DNA of 64,000 nucleotides from Parabacteroides sp. PF5-6 (lineage in GTDB: Bacteria; Bacteroidota; Bacteroidia; Bacteroidales; Tannerellaceae). This document shows, piece by piece, positions 35,483-43,005 of the stretch (position 1 is its first letter; each line of letters begins with the position of its first letter). The DNA is taken from contig NZ_JAQFIN010000001.1 of the NCBI RefSeq assembly GCF_029504695.1, positions 310,001-374,000 of the forward strand, read 5' to 3'. A program made the translations under genes and the position numbers. Below the pieces are notes generated by a model. The model ran no database searches, was not told the DNA's origin, and saw only the letters and a program-made list of their open reading frames with translations.

Positions 35483-36964
35483 ATGAAGACAAAAATAAAA
35501 TATACATTACTGGTATTGTCCATGATTGTAACTTTCAATGCATGTGACCTCGATTCAAAAGTGTACTCCTCGTTTGCAGAGACCAACTTCCCGAAAACAG
35601 AGGAAGACGCACGCGCTATGCTGACCGGACTGTATGCTTATTTCAAATGTAACTCGGGTGCAGTAAATGATAATAGTAATGGTACCTGGTGCTGGCCTCT
35701 TTTCACTACAGGTGCAGGAGGTTGGCTCGGTCTTTGCGAAATGACAACCGACGAGATTTTTAATATTGAACGGCAAGAGATCAAATTCAACTGGGGTAGT
35801 GCTTACGATACCTATCTCACCTATACCGTTAGCCGTAATATAACCCGCGCCACCTATATATTGGATGTTCTCAGTAAAATCACCGATATTGATGAGGATA
35901 CAAAAAATAATTTGATGGCGGAGACAAAGTGTCTTAGAGCCTGGTTGATGTTCTGCTTCTATGATATGTACGGACCGATTCCCGTCGTGTTGGATCCTGC
36001 TAAATTAGATGATATCAAGTATGAACCGCGTCCATCCAAAGAAGAATACTTTAATCACATGATTAAAGACTTTACCGAAGCTATCCCTTATCTGTATGAT
36101 AAGACAAACAATACAAAAAACTGGGGACGTGTAAATAAGGGACTTGCCACCATGTTGGTGATGAAGCTCTATATGAATGATCATCAGTATGATAAAGCAT
36201 TGCCTTATGCGGAAAGCCTGACGAAGATGGGCTATTCACTTTCCAACGATTACGATAAGATATTCAGTGAAGAACACAACAATGAAAACATTTGGTCAGT
36301 GCCGAGTGGTCCGCAGATGGGTAACGAGTGGTTCTATTATATGATTCCGCCTTCCTGTGCCGAAGTTTGCGGCATAGAGGTGGCACCTTATTGGGGGGTA
36401 ACTATGATGCCGTGGGAATTCTACGACACTTATGACAAACAGGATAAGCGTTTGAGCGGCATTGCTGACAGTTATACCGGAACTGACGGTACTCTCTATT
36501 CGCGTGATGGCAATCAGGGAGAACGTCTGCCCTATGGGGCTATTATGGTTAAATACCGCTATCCCAAAGAATTGACTAGCGCGGGTAATCTTCCCATGGT
36601 AATTTGCCGCTATGCCGACGTTATTCTTTCCCTGGCGGAAATAGAAAACGAACTGAATGGACCGACCGATAAGGCATTGAACTATCTGAAGCAGATAACC
36701 GAACGTTCGGGTGTGACTCATACTATTCCGGCGGATATACAATCAAGCAAAGAGAAATTCAACGAATTTCTCCTGGCAGAGCGGGGACGCGAACTTTATT
36801 TTGAAGGTTGGAGGAGACAAGATATGATACGCTTCGGCACCTATATTAAATATGGTCAAAGTAAGGGCTATCCGGCAAAAGACCACATGGTGCTTTTCCC
36901 GATTCCTCCTAAAGTGATTATCGAATCAGGAGGTGTTGTGGAAAACAATCCAGGATACGAATAA
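35483..36964 (+). CDS. SusD/RagB-family surface glycan-binding lipoprotein
   Basis: This 493-residue lipoprotein (lipobox TFNAC) has tetratricopeptide-like helices (about 75-260, TYILDVLSKITDIDEDTKNNLMAETKCLRAWLMFCFYDMYGPIPVV) and the C-terminal SusD signature LAERGRELYFEGWRRQDMIRFGTY with LFPIPPKVI. It caps the SusC channel and captures oligosaccharide. It starts 18 bp after susC and is followed by a terminator at 36981. Confidence 0.96.
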   Translation: MKTKIKYTLLVLSMIVTFNACDLDSKVYSSFAETNFPKTEEDARAMLTGLYAYFKCNSGAVNDNSNGTWCWPLFTTGAGGWLGLCEMTTDEIFNIERQEIKFNWGSAYDTYLTYTVSRNITRATYILDVLSKITDIDEDTKNNLMAETKCLRAWLMFCFYDMYGPIPVVLDPAKLDDIKYEPRPSKEEYFNHMIKDFTEAIPYLYDKTNNTKNWGRVNKGLATMLVMKLYMNDHQYDKALPYAESLTKMGYSLSNDYDKIFSEEHNNENIWSVPSGPQMGNEWFYYMIPPSCAEVCGIEVAPYWGVTMMPWEFYDTYDKQDKRLSGIADSYTGTDGTLYSRDGNQGERLPYGAIMVKYRYPKELTSAGNLPMVICRYADVILSLAEIENELNGPTDKALNYLKQITERSGVTHTIPADIQSSKEKFNEFLLAERGRELYFEGWRRQDMIRFGTYIKYGQSKGYPAKDHMVLFPIPPKVIIESGGVVENNPGYE

Positions 36965-36980
36965 TAATCCTATAATCATA

Positions 36981-37016
36981 AAGGAAGAGATATGATTTCT
37001 ATATCTCTTCCTTTTT
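36981..37016 (+). terminator. Terminator after susD
   Basis: AAGGAAGAGATAT and ATATCTCTTCCTT form a 13-bp stem around GATTTCT, followed by TTT. It may limit transcription of the downstream enzyme genes relative to susCD. Confidence 0.85.
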
Positions 37017-37052
37017 GATTTATACTGTCTAGCTTATAAAATTCTATCAATC

Positions 37053-38108
37053 ATGAAAAAGAAAGTATTTATTATCATGTTTACGGCATTCGTTATTGCC
37101 TCATTTTGTATTATGCCTGCGTTTGCGCAAAGCGCGTTCCTTACCGCCACGGATTATGTACCTTCCGACGGGAAAACCGATGCGACTGAGGCTATTCAAA
37201 AACTCATAGATTCTAACCCGAACCGTACCATTGTTTTTCCCGACGGAACATATCTTGTATCACGTTCGATTCTCACCCCTGCCGACCCACGTAAAAGCGT
37301 ACATCTGGTGTTGGGTAATTATGCTATATTCAAGGCTACAGGCGAATGGAAAGATGGCGGAGCCGTGATAAGGCTCGGAGCGTCAAATCCGGCTAACAAC
37401 ATAACTATCCCGGGTAGCAATTACGGCATTTATGGCGGGATAATTGACGGTTCAGGCATTGCCGACGGTATCTCGATTGACGGAGGACGCGAAACGAGAA
37501 TTGAAAACGTTTCTATCAAGTGTACCCAGGTAGGAGTGCATATCAAGACCGGTGCCAATAGTGGTTCATCGGATGCCGACATTAATAATGTAAATATAGT
37601 AGGCAACGACTCTGCCACTTCAATAGGCGTACTGATTGAGGGCTACGACAACACGCTCAGCAACATGCGTATAGCATCCGTTAATAAAGGCGTTTGGGTG
37701 AAAAGCGGAGGTAATAGTTTGCGTAATATTCACCCGCTCTATATATTCGCCAAAGACCAGAATTATGAAACAAGTTACGGCTTCATAATCGAAAGTGATA
37801 ACAACTGGTTTAATTACTGCTATAGCGATCAGTTCGCTACGGCATTTAATATCAAGAAAGGGGTATCTGTAAATCTCACCGATTGCTTTTGCTGGTGGTA
37901 TTCCGGCAAAGTACCTTTTCAAACTGCCATAGACGCAGAAGGAACATTCAACTCTATTGTGACTGGATTCCGAATGGGATTTCACGCTGATTGCACGAAA
38001 GTTACACTACTTAAAGCCAGTAAAGGCGGAAAGGGTATATTACAAAATCAGATAATGCCGGAACGGAAGCTCTCCGACGAAGACGTCAGTGCGGATTACA
38101 TAAAATAA
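37053..38108 (+). CDS. Right-handed beta-helix protein (pectate-lyase-3 / GH28-like)
   Basis: The 351-residue secreted protein has a signal peptide ending at AFAQS. TATDYVPSDGKTDATEAIQKLIDSNPNRTIVFPDGTYL is the typical start of the Pectate_lyase_3/phage-tailspike-like beta-helix. It continues with stacked repeats such as NNITIPGSNYGIYGGIIDGSGIADG, ENVSIKCTQVGVHIKTGANSG and DNTLSNMRIASVNKGVWVKSGGN. Its place in the PUL suggests a polysaccharide lyase, fructotransferase-like enzyme or glycoside hydrolase. No catalytic residues can be assigned. Confidence 0.8.
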   Translation: MKKKVFIIMFTAFVIASFCIMPAFAQSAFLTATDYVPSDGKTDATEAIQKLIDSNPNRTIVFPDGTYLVSRSILTPADPRKSVHLVLGNYAIFKATGEWKDGGAVIRLGASNPANNITIPGSNYGIYGGIIDGSGIADGISIDGGRETRIENVSIKCTQVGVHIKTGANSGSSDADINNVNIVGNDSATSIGVLIEGYDNTLSNMRIASVNKGVWVKSGGNSLRNIHPLYIFAKDQNYETSYGFIIESDNNWFNYCYSDQFATAFNIKKGVSVNLTDCFCWWYSGKVPFQTAIDAEGTFNSIVTGFRMGFHADCTKVTLLKASKGGKGILQNQIMPERKLSDEDVSADYIK

Positions 38109-38142
38109 CAACAATAAAGATTAGCAAAAAAGTTAAATAAAT

Positions 38143-39144
38143 ATGCGACATAAAATAATATCACTCCTTTGTGTATCCATACTTTTGATTGGTTGCAATC
38201 ACTCCGGATCGTATATTAATCCTGTAAAAACAATAGACCAGACTGAAATACATCTTGCTGACCCGTTTGTATATAAACACGATGGTATTTATTACATGAC
38301 GGGAACATCCAATTTGCCCGAAGGTGAGGGCTTTGTCTGTTATAGATCTACCGATCTTGCTGTATGGGAATATCTCGGAGAACTTTATCGTAAACCAGAA
38401 AACCATATCGGAGTTTATGGCTTTTGGGCGCCGGAAGTAAAGTATTACAAAGGGAAATTCTATATGACGTATAGTTGTTATGTAGAGAAGTATGGACGGA
38501 TGCTGACCTGCCTGGCAGTAAGTGAAAAACCGGGAGGTCCCTTTGTCGATCTTTATACCCCGTGGTTTGATTTGGGCTATTCGGCGATTGACGCCAATAT
38601 CTTTGTGGACGATGATGGTACGCCTTATGTCTATTATAGTCGGAATGGTATGCAAGACTCGCTGGCAACGGGTGAGTTATACGTGGCAAAATTAAAAACT
38701 GACCTGTCAGGACTGGATAGCGAGCCGGTATTCATTTCTGGCGCTTCCCAACCTTGGGAGCGAGTCAACTGGGAAAGAAACAGATGCAACGAGGGATCTT
38801 TTGTCTTCAAAAGAAAAGGAACCTATTATATGACCTATTCGGCAAATGATACGGGATATGAATATTATGGTGTAGGCGTAGCCTATGCGAAGAATCCGAT
38901 GGGACCCTGGACAAAAAGTGCGGACAATCCGTTAATAACGACAGATCTTTCAAAAGGTGTTTCTTCTCCGGGGCATAATTCGATTGTAGAAATGCCAGAC
39001 GGTAATCTGTATATGATTTATCATCGCCATGCCGATCCCCATTGTGAGAAACCAAACTGGGATCGTGTCGTTTGTATGAACCGTTTGTTTTTTAATGACG
39101 AAGGTGAACTGAAAATAGACCAGGCAAATGAGTTCATACCTTGA
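38143..39144 (+). CDS. GH43-like glycoside hydrolase, lipoprotein
   Basis: The 333-residue lipoprotein (lipobox LLIGC) has a single five-bladed propeller. The catalytic base Asp is in EIHLADPFVYKHDGIYYMTGT, the middle Asp in YSAIDANIFVDDDG, and a probable acid Glu in NRCNEGSFVFKRKGTYYMTYS, with GHNSIVEMPDGNLYMIYHRH at the fourth blade. These are features of GH43, and arabinofuranosidase or xylosidase activity is most common. It lies 34 bp after the beta-helix gene, probably co-transcribed, and would trim oligosaccharides for the SusCD pair. Confidence 0.88.
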   Translation: MRHKIISLLCVSILLIGCNHSGSYINPVKTIDQTEIHLADPFVYKHDGIYYMTGTSNLPEGEGFVCYRSTDLAVWEYLGELYRKPENHIGVYGFWAPEVKYYKGKFYMTYSCYVEKYGRMLTCLAVSEKPGGPFVDLYTPWFDLGYSAIDANIFVDDDGTPYVYYSRNGMQDSLATGELYVAKLKTDLSGLDSEPVFISGASQPWERVNWERNRCNEGSFVFKRKGTYYMTYSANDTGYEYYGVGVAYAKNPMGPWTKSADNPLITTDLSKGVSSPGHNSIVEMPDGNLYMIYHRHADPHCEKPNWDRVVCMNRLFFNDEGELKIDQANEFIP

Positions 39145-39216
39145 TTAATATAAAAGGTATTTATTTATATGGACTACCCATTGTGATCCTTTTTTATAAA
39201 GCCTCTCAACGGGCTT

Positions 39217-39258
39217 CAACGTCGGTAGGGGAATGCAAACCAAGCCCCGCCGACGTTG
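39217..39258 (+). promoter_or_regulatory. Stable hairpin abutting the next start codon
   Basis: CAACGTCGG (39217-39225) pairs with CCGACGTTG (39250-39258), with an inner GGGG/CCCC pair. It ends 3 nt before the ATG at 39262. There is no T-run after it, so it may affect translation of the downstream gene rather than terminate transcription. Confidence 0.5.
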
Positions 39259-39261
39259 ATT

Positions 39262-39729
39262 ATGTATACAAATGAAATTAAAAGTCTTTTTGGTAAAAAC
39301 AAACTCTCTGTCCCTAACTTCAAAAATGCAATCCAAGATCTTCCGGCGGAAGAGCAACAACTTTGGAAAGAAAAAATCTTTATCACTTCTTTTTGTCATT
39401 ATAGGAGGAAAGGGAAAACTTTCAAAGCTTTTCTGCGTACTTTTACAACAAGCTACCGGCAGGAGTATCTCGATTATATCGTCGGTCATACGTTATTGGG
39501 GGCAGAGCGTTATAAACCCTATGATGATGGGCTATTGCAAAAAATGATTGTCTTTCTGGAAGAAGATAATCTCGAATCAAATCGTCGCCACCTGGCCTTT
39601 TGTATGCAGGTGGCTTTTGCGTTTCAAGACGCGGTGACCATCGATACGCAATGCAATCAGATGATCCGCGAACAGATCACAGCGGAGGTGTTATGGGAGT
39701 GGTACGAGAAAATAATGATTAATGATTAA
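39262..39729 (+). CDS. Hypothetical protein, unknown family
   Basis: The product is 155 residues from MYTNEIKSLFGKNKLSVPNF; the open frame begins slightly earlier with a TTG. It is helical and rich in aromatic and charged residues (EYLDYIVGHTLLGAERYKPYDDGLLQKMIVFLEEDN). It has no signal peptide or membrane segment, so it is probably cytoplasmic. I do not recognise it. It lies at the PUL's 3' end and its last codons and stop fall in an ATTAATG heptamer tract. Confidence 0.55.
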   Translation: MYTNEIKSLFGKNKLSVPNFKNAIQDLPAEEQQLWKEKIFITSFCHYRRKGKTFKAFLRTFTTSYRQEYLDYIVGHTLLGAERYKPYDDGLLQKMIVFLEEDNLESNRRHLAFCMQVAFAFQDAVTIDTQCNQMIREQITAEVLWEWYEKIMIND

Positions 39730-39739
39730 TTAAAGGGGG

Positions 39740-39820
39740 AACCACAACGCACACGAAGGACACGAAGTTAAGGAAGAGTAATCACTTTAAAGCGTGGTGC
39801 TCTTGGTGTGCGTTGTGGTT
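39740..39820. terminator. Inverted repeat between the unknown gene and higA copy 2
   Basis: AACCACAACGCACAC (39740-39754) and GTGTGCGTTGTGGTT (39806-39820) are perfect 15-bp arms with further partial pairing inside (AAGGACACGAAG with the GGTGCTCTTGG side). It separates convergent genes. Confidence 0.75.
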
Positions 39821-40163
39821 ATAATAGAGCTACTGCTTGGCGGACTTTTTCAAGGCGTGCCGCGAATGTTTGATCTTTGCTGGCCATTTGTCTGTTATAG
39901 CGGGCTTGCATACGCATAAGCATATCTGCATCTATACCTAAAGCCGCTTCAATTAGCATGGAGAATTCCGTATTTACCTGACGTTTTTTATTTAAAACTT
40001 CGTTTAATAGTGTATAGGATATGCCCATTTGCTTGGCAAGCTTTCGTTGCGAAAGGCCACGGTATTCAATCTCTTCTTTAAGAACTTCTCCCGGGTGGGT
40101 GGGTTCATACGGCGTGAGATTATTTGCAATCATTTGTGGGTCTATACCCTTTATTTCAATCAT
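39819..40163 (-). CDS. higA: HigA-type antitoxin, copy 2
   Basis: This 114-residue XRE-family antitoxin matches copy 1 except for KLAKQMG in place of KLAAQMG. At the DNA level the ends of the gene are almost identical to copy 1. A central patch (about 39980-40080, encoding the helix-turn-helix) has many synonymous changes, which looks like a mosaic produced by recombination or conversion. It forms an operon with higB copy 2, 6 bp upstream. Confidence 0.92.
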   Translation of the reverse strand: MIEIKGIDPQMIANNLTPYEPTHPGEVLKEEIEYRGLSQRKLAKQMGISYTLLNEVLNKKRQVNTEFSMLIEAALGIDADMLMRMQARYNRQMASKDQTFAARLEKVRQAVALL

Positions 40164-40169
40164 ATTGAC

Positions 40170-40487
40170 TTATTTATAATGATTTGATAATTCCAAAATA
40201 TTACATAAAGTAACAACAGGCTCGGCTCCATCATTTGTTACAGTAAACTCTATTCGGTATTGCTTATCTACTCTGATTGATGAAATACCTTGCTTGTTAC
40301 CTTTCAGGACTTCGTAATTCAAAGAGTTGATTCTAAACAACGCTTCTATATTACTTGCATCCAGGAGGATATCAATGCAACGTTTGTATTTACGTATGAT
40401 TTCCGGCTGATAGCGATGTTTCTTATCATCGGTTTTCCCTTGCTCATACAAGTCACGTAAGTACTGCTTTTCGAAAGATACAATCAT
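40170..40487 (-). CDS. higB: HigB/RelE-family toxin, copy 2
   Basis: The product is 105 residues from the ATG at 40487 (MIVSFEKQYLRDLYEQGKTD), matching the copy 1 start; the frame is open further to 40535 but that lies over the promoter. It has the same RelE-fold features as copy 1, with five substitutions: Ala4Ser, Lys8Gln, Glu16Gln, Asn45Ser and Leu53Ile. Confidence 0.92.
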   Translation of the reverse strand: MIVSFEKQYLRDLYEQGKTDDKKHRYQPEIIRKYKRCIDILLDASNIEALFRINSLNYEVLKGNKQGISSIRVDKQYRIEFTVTNDGAEPVVTLCNILELSNHYK

Positions 40488-40506
40488 ACCGTTCCCGTTA
40501 TCAAAA

Positions 40507-40546
40507 CAAAGATAGTGATTATTTCTTGAATTCACAAAAAAGTGAA
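40507..40546 (-). promoter_or_regulatory. higBA copy 2 promoter and operator palindrome
   Basis: On the minus strand TTTG (40535-40538), 20 bp, TATCTTTG (40507-40514). The TTCAC-N6-GTGAA palindrome (40531-40546) is identical to that of copy 1. Confidence 0.7.
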
Positions 40547-40725
40547 CAACTCCATTCGGTATGATTTTCTTAAATAATCTTAAATATTCAATCAGGCGTT
40601 TGGTCTCAATTCCTTACATTTTCGCCAAATCAAAGTCAAATATCACCCGCTGGTCGCAGATTATTCTGCGTTTTTTTTACGGCTGAAAACGACGATTTGT
40701 AAGCCGCAGGATATGAGTGAATTAT

Positions 40726-40836
40726 AGGGGGTATTCACTTGTTGATAATTATCAACAAGTTTGTTGATAGTTATCAACAGATCTGTTGACAATTATCAAC
40801 AAATGTGTTGACGGTTATCAACAAACAAATAGTCCC
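40726..40836. repeat. 22-bp-period array, family A, 4 units (copy A2, inverted relative to A1)
   Basis: The units are at 40738-40759, 40760-40781, 40782-40803 and 40804-40825. Read as reverse complement the array follows A1 unit for unit, with a few substitutions and degenerate outer arms (GGGGTATT, ATAGTCCC). It lies in the 486-bp gap between higB copy 2 and the PurF gene. The gap otherwise holds only promoters. Confidence 0.9.
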
Positions 40837-40942
40837 GGGATTTTAGGGAAATATACCGGAGAATTTGAATTCTTTTTGTTTACTCAACATCTATTAGGCG
40901 AACAAATGGGGGATCGTCCGAAAATATTTCCATGAAAATAAC

Positions 40943-40950
40943 TACCTTTG
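40943..40950 (+). promoter_or_regulatory. -7 element of the PurF-type gene
   Basis: TACCTTTG (TAnnTTTG) lies 24 bp before the ATG at 40974. In-frame ATGs at 40932 and 40965 lie upstream of or very close to the predicted transcript start. Confidence 0.5.
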
Positions 40951-40973
40951 CAGTCGGATTAAAAATGTTCAAG

Positions 40974-42863
40974 ATGGAAATATTGAAACACGAGTGTGGT
41001 GTGGCCATGGTCCGATTGCTGAAACCTTTAGAATATTATCACCAAAAGTATGGAACCTGGATGTATGGATTGAACAAGCTCTATCTGTTGATGGAGAAGC
41101 AACACAACCGGGGACAGGAAGGCGCAGGATTGGCCTGTGTCAAACTGGAAGCCAACGCGGGTGAAGAATATATGTTTCGCGAAAGGGCGATGGGAACCGG
41201 GGCGATCACGGAGATATTCGCCGCCGTTCATGATCACTACAAAGAACTGACCGAAGACCAACTGAACGATCCTTATTTTGCCAAGACAAACCTTCCTTTT
41301 GCCGGAGAACTTTATATGGGACATCTCCGCTACAGTACGACCGGGAAATCCGGCATCTCTTATGTTCATCCTTTTTTACGACGAAACAATTGGCGGGCGA
41401 AGAACCTGGCACTTTGTGGCAACTTCAACCTGACCAATGTCGATGGGGTGTTCGATGAGATCACCGCGATCGGGCAACATCCGCGTAAATATTCGGATAC
41501 CTATATCATGTTGGAACAGATGGGGCACCGTCTGGACCGGGAGGTGGAGCGTTTGTATCGGCAATGTGAGGCGGAAGGGCTGACAGGTATGGATATAACC
41601 CATGCGATCGAGGCGCAGGTGGATCTGTCGAATGTGTTGAAACGTTGTGTGCCTTCATGGGATGGTGGTTTTGTGATCTGCGGACTGACGGGTAGCGGCG
41701 AGGCATTCGGCGTGCGTGACCCACGAGGCATCCGGCCGGCCTTTTATTATGCCGATGATGAGATTGTGGTGTTGGCCTCCGAACGGCCGGTGATCCAGAC
41801 GGTGATGAATGTGCAAGCCGATGAGGTGACCGAGTTGCAAAGGGGAGAAGCCCTGATCGTCAGTAAACGAGGGGATGTCAATGTCCGACGAATAGTCGAA
41901 CCCTTAGAGAATCAAGCCTGTTCCTTTGAACGGATTTATTTCTCCCGGGGTAGTGATATCGACATATATAAAGAAAGGAAACGTTTGGGAGAAAACTTAG
42001 TAGAACCGATATTAAAGGCTGTTGATTACGATTTGAATCAAACAGTCTTTTCTTTTATCCCCAATACGGCAGAGGTGGCGTATTACGGGATGCTGGAAGG
42101 TTTGAACAATTACCTGAATAAACTGAAGAAAGACTGGATCGCCGACCGGAGCCACCTGTTGCAGGAAGAGGAACTGGAACGGATCCTTTCGATGTCGGTC
42201 CGCACGGAAAAGGTGGCGATCAAAGATATCAAGCTCCGCACGTTTATCGCCGAAGGCAATAGCCGGAACGATCTGGCGACCCATGTGTACGATATTACCT
42301 ACGGAAGCCTTAAACCTTATGCCGATAATCTGGTTGTAATAGATGATAGCATTGTGCGCGGAACGACCTTGCGGCAGAGTATTATCCGTATCCTGGACCG
42401 GTTGCATCCGAAGAAGATTGTGATTGTATCCTCTTCGCCGCAGGTGCGTTATCCCGATTATTACGGGATCGATATGTCGCGGATGAGTGAGTTTATCGCT
42501 TTCAAAGCGGCGATTGCTCTGTTGGAAGACCGGGGGCAGACGCAGGTTATCCGGGATGCCTATGCCAAGGCAAAAGAGCAGGATAAACATCCCGAACGTA
42601 CGAACCTGGTGAATTATGTGAAAGAGATCTACGCGCTGTTTACGGATAAAGAGATCTCGGCAAAGATGGTTGACTTGTTGAAACCGGAAGATGTTCAGTC
42701 CGAGGTAGAGATTGTTTATCAAACACTGGAAGGCCTGCATGCCTCTTGTCCCGATCATCCGGGCGACTGGTATTTCTCCGGTAACTATCCGACACCGGGA
42801 GGGATCCGGCGGGTGAATCAGGCGTTTATCAGTTTTGTAGAAAATGATTATATGATGAAGTAG
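40974..42863 (+). CDS. PurF-type amidophosphoribosyltransferase, long form
   Basis: The product is 629 residues from MEILKHECGVAM. The start is chosen because Cys8 would become the N-terminal nucleophile after removal of a short propeptide, and because of the promoter position. The glutaminase domain (about 8-290) has NRGQEGAGLACVKL, GHLRYSTTGKSG and LALCGNFNLTNVD. The phosphoribosyltransferase half has the PRPP motif LVVIDDSIVRGTTLRQSI. It is about 130-150 residues longer than classical PurF, because of insertions and a C-terminal extension (about 560-629) that I recall as usual for this Bacteroidales family. It makes phosphoribosylamine in purine synthesis. Adjacency to carAB groups two glutamine-dependent nucleotide enzymes. 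Confidence 0.88.
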   Translation: MEILKHECGVAMVRLLKPLEYYHQKYGTWMYGLNKLYLLMEKQHNRGQEGAGLACVKLEANAGEEYMFRERAMGTGAITEIFAAVHDHYKELTEDQLNDPYFAKTNLPFAGELYMGHLRYSTTGKSGISYVHPFLRRNNWRAKNLALCGNFNLTNVDGVFDEITAIGQHPRKYSDTYIMLEQMGHRLDREVERLYRQCEAEGLTGMDITHAIEAQVDLSNVLKRCVPSWDGGFVICGLTGSGEAFGVRDPRGIRPAFYYADDEIVVLASERPVIQTVMNVQADEVTELQRGEALIVSKRGDVNVRRIVEPLENQACSFERIYFSRGSDIDIYKERKRLGENLVEPILKAVDYDLNQTVFSFIPNTAEVAYYGMLEGLNNYLNKLKKDWIADRSHLLQEEELERILSMSVRTEKVAIKDIKLRTFIAEGNSRNDLATHVYDITYGSLKPYADNLVVIDDSIVRGTTLRQSIIRILDRLHPKKIVIVSSSPQVRYPDYYGIDMSRMSEFIAFKAAIALLEDRGQTQVIRDAYAKAKEQDKHPERTNLVNYVKEIYALFTDKEISAKMVDLLKPEDVQSEVEIVYQTLEGLHASCPDHPGDWYFSGNYPTPGGIRRVNQAFISFVENDYMMK

Positions 42864-42873
42864 TATACTATCT

Positions 42874-42964
42874 AAGCTCCTCTCCTGGACAGGAGAGGGG
42901 GACCACTGCTTGCAGTGGTGGAGAGGTTGTCTTGATGGTCCTCGCCTGGCCAGGCAAGGAGCTG
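42874..42964. repeat. Nested palindrome element (CTCCTCTCC / ACCACTGC type)
   Basis: It contains CCTCTCCTGGACAGGAGAGG, then ACCACTGCTTGCAGTGGT, then an outer AGCTCCT...AGGAGCT pairing. Its architecture and words match the larger element at 49152-49315, so this is a dispersed intergenic repeat. It may also terminate the PurF gene. Confidence 0.75.
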
Positions 42965-43005
42965 AATAGCTGAATATCAAAATTTTTTAGTAAAGAAAAG
43001 AATAT

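Noticed and set aside
40726-40836. Family A arrays considered as a replication origin (DnaA boxes)
   Set aside because: The half-site differs from the DnaA box, there are three dispersed copies, and no dnaA, dnaN or AT-rich unwinding region lies nearby.
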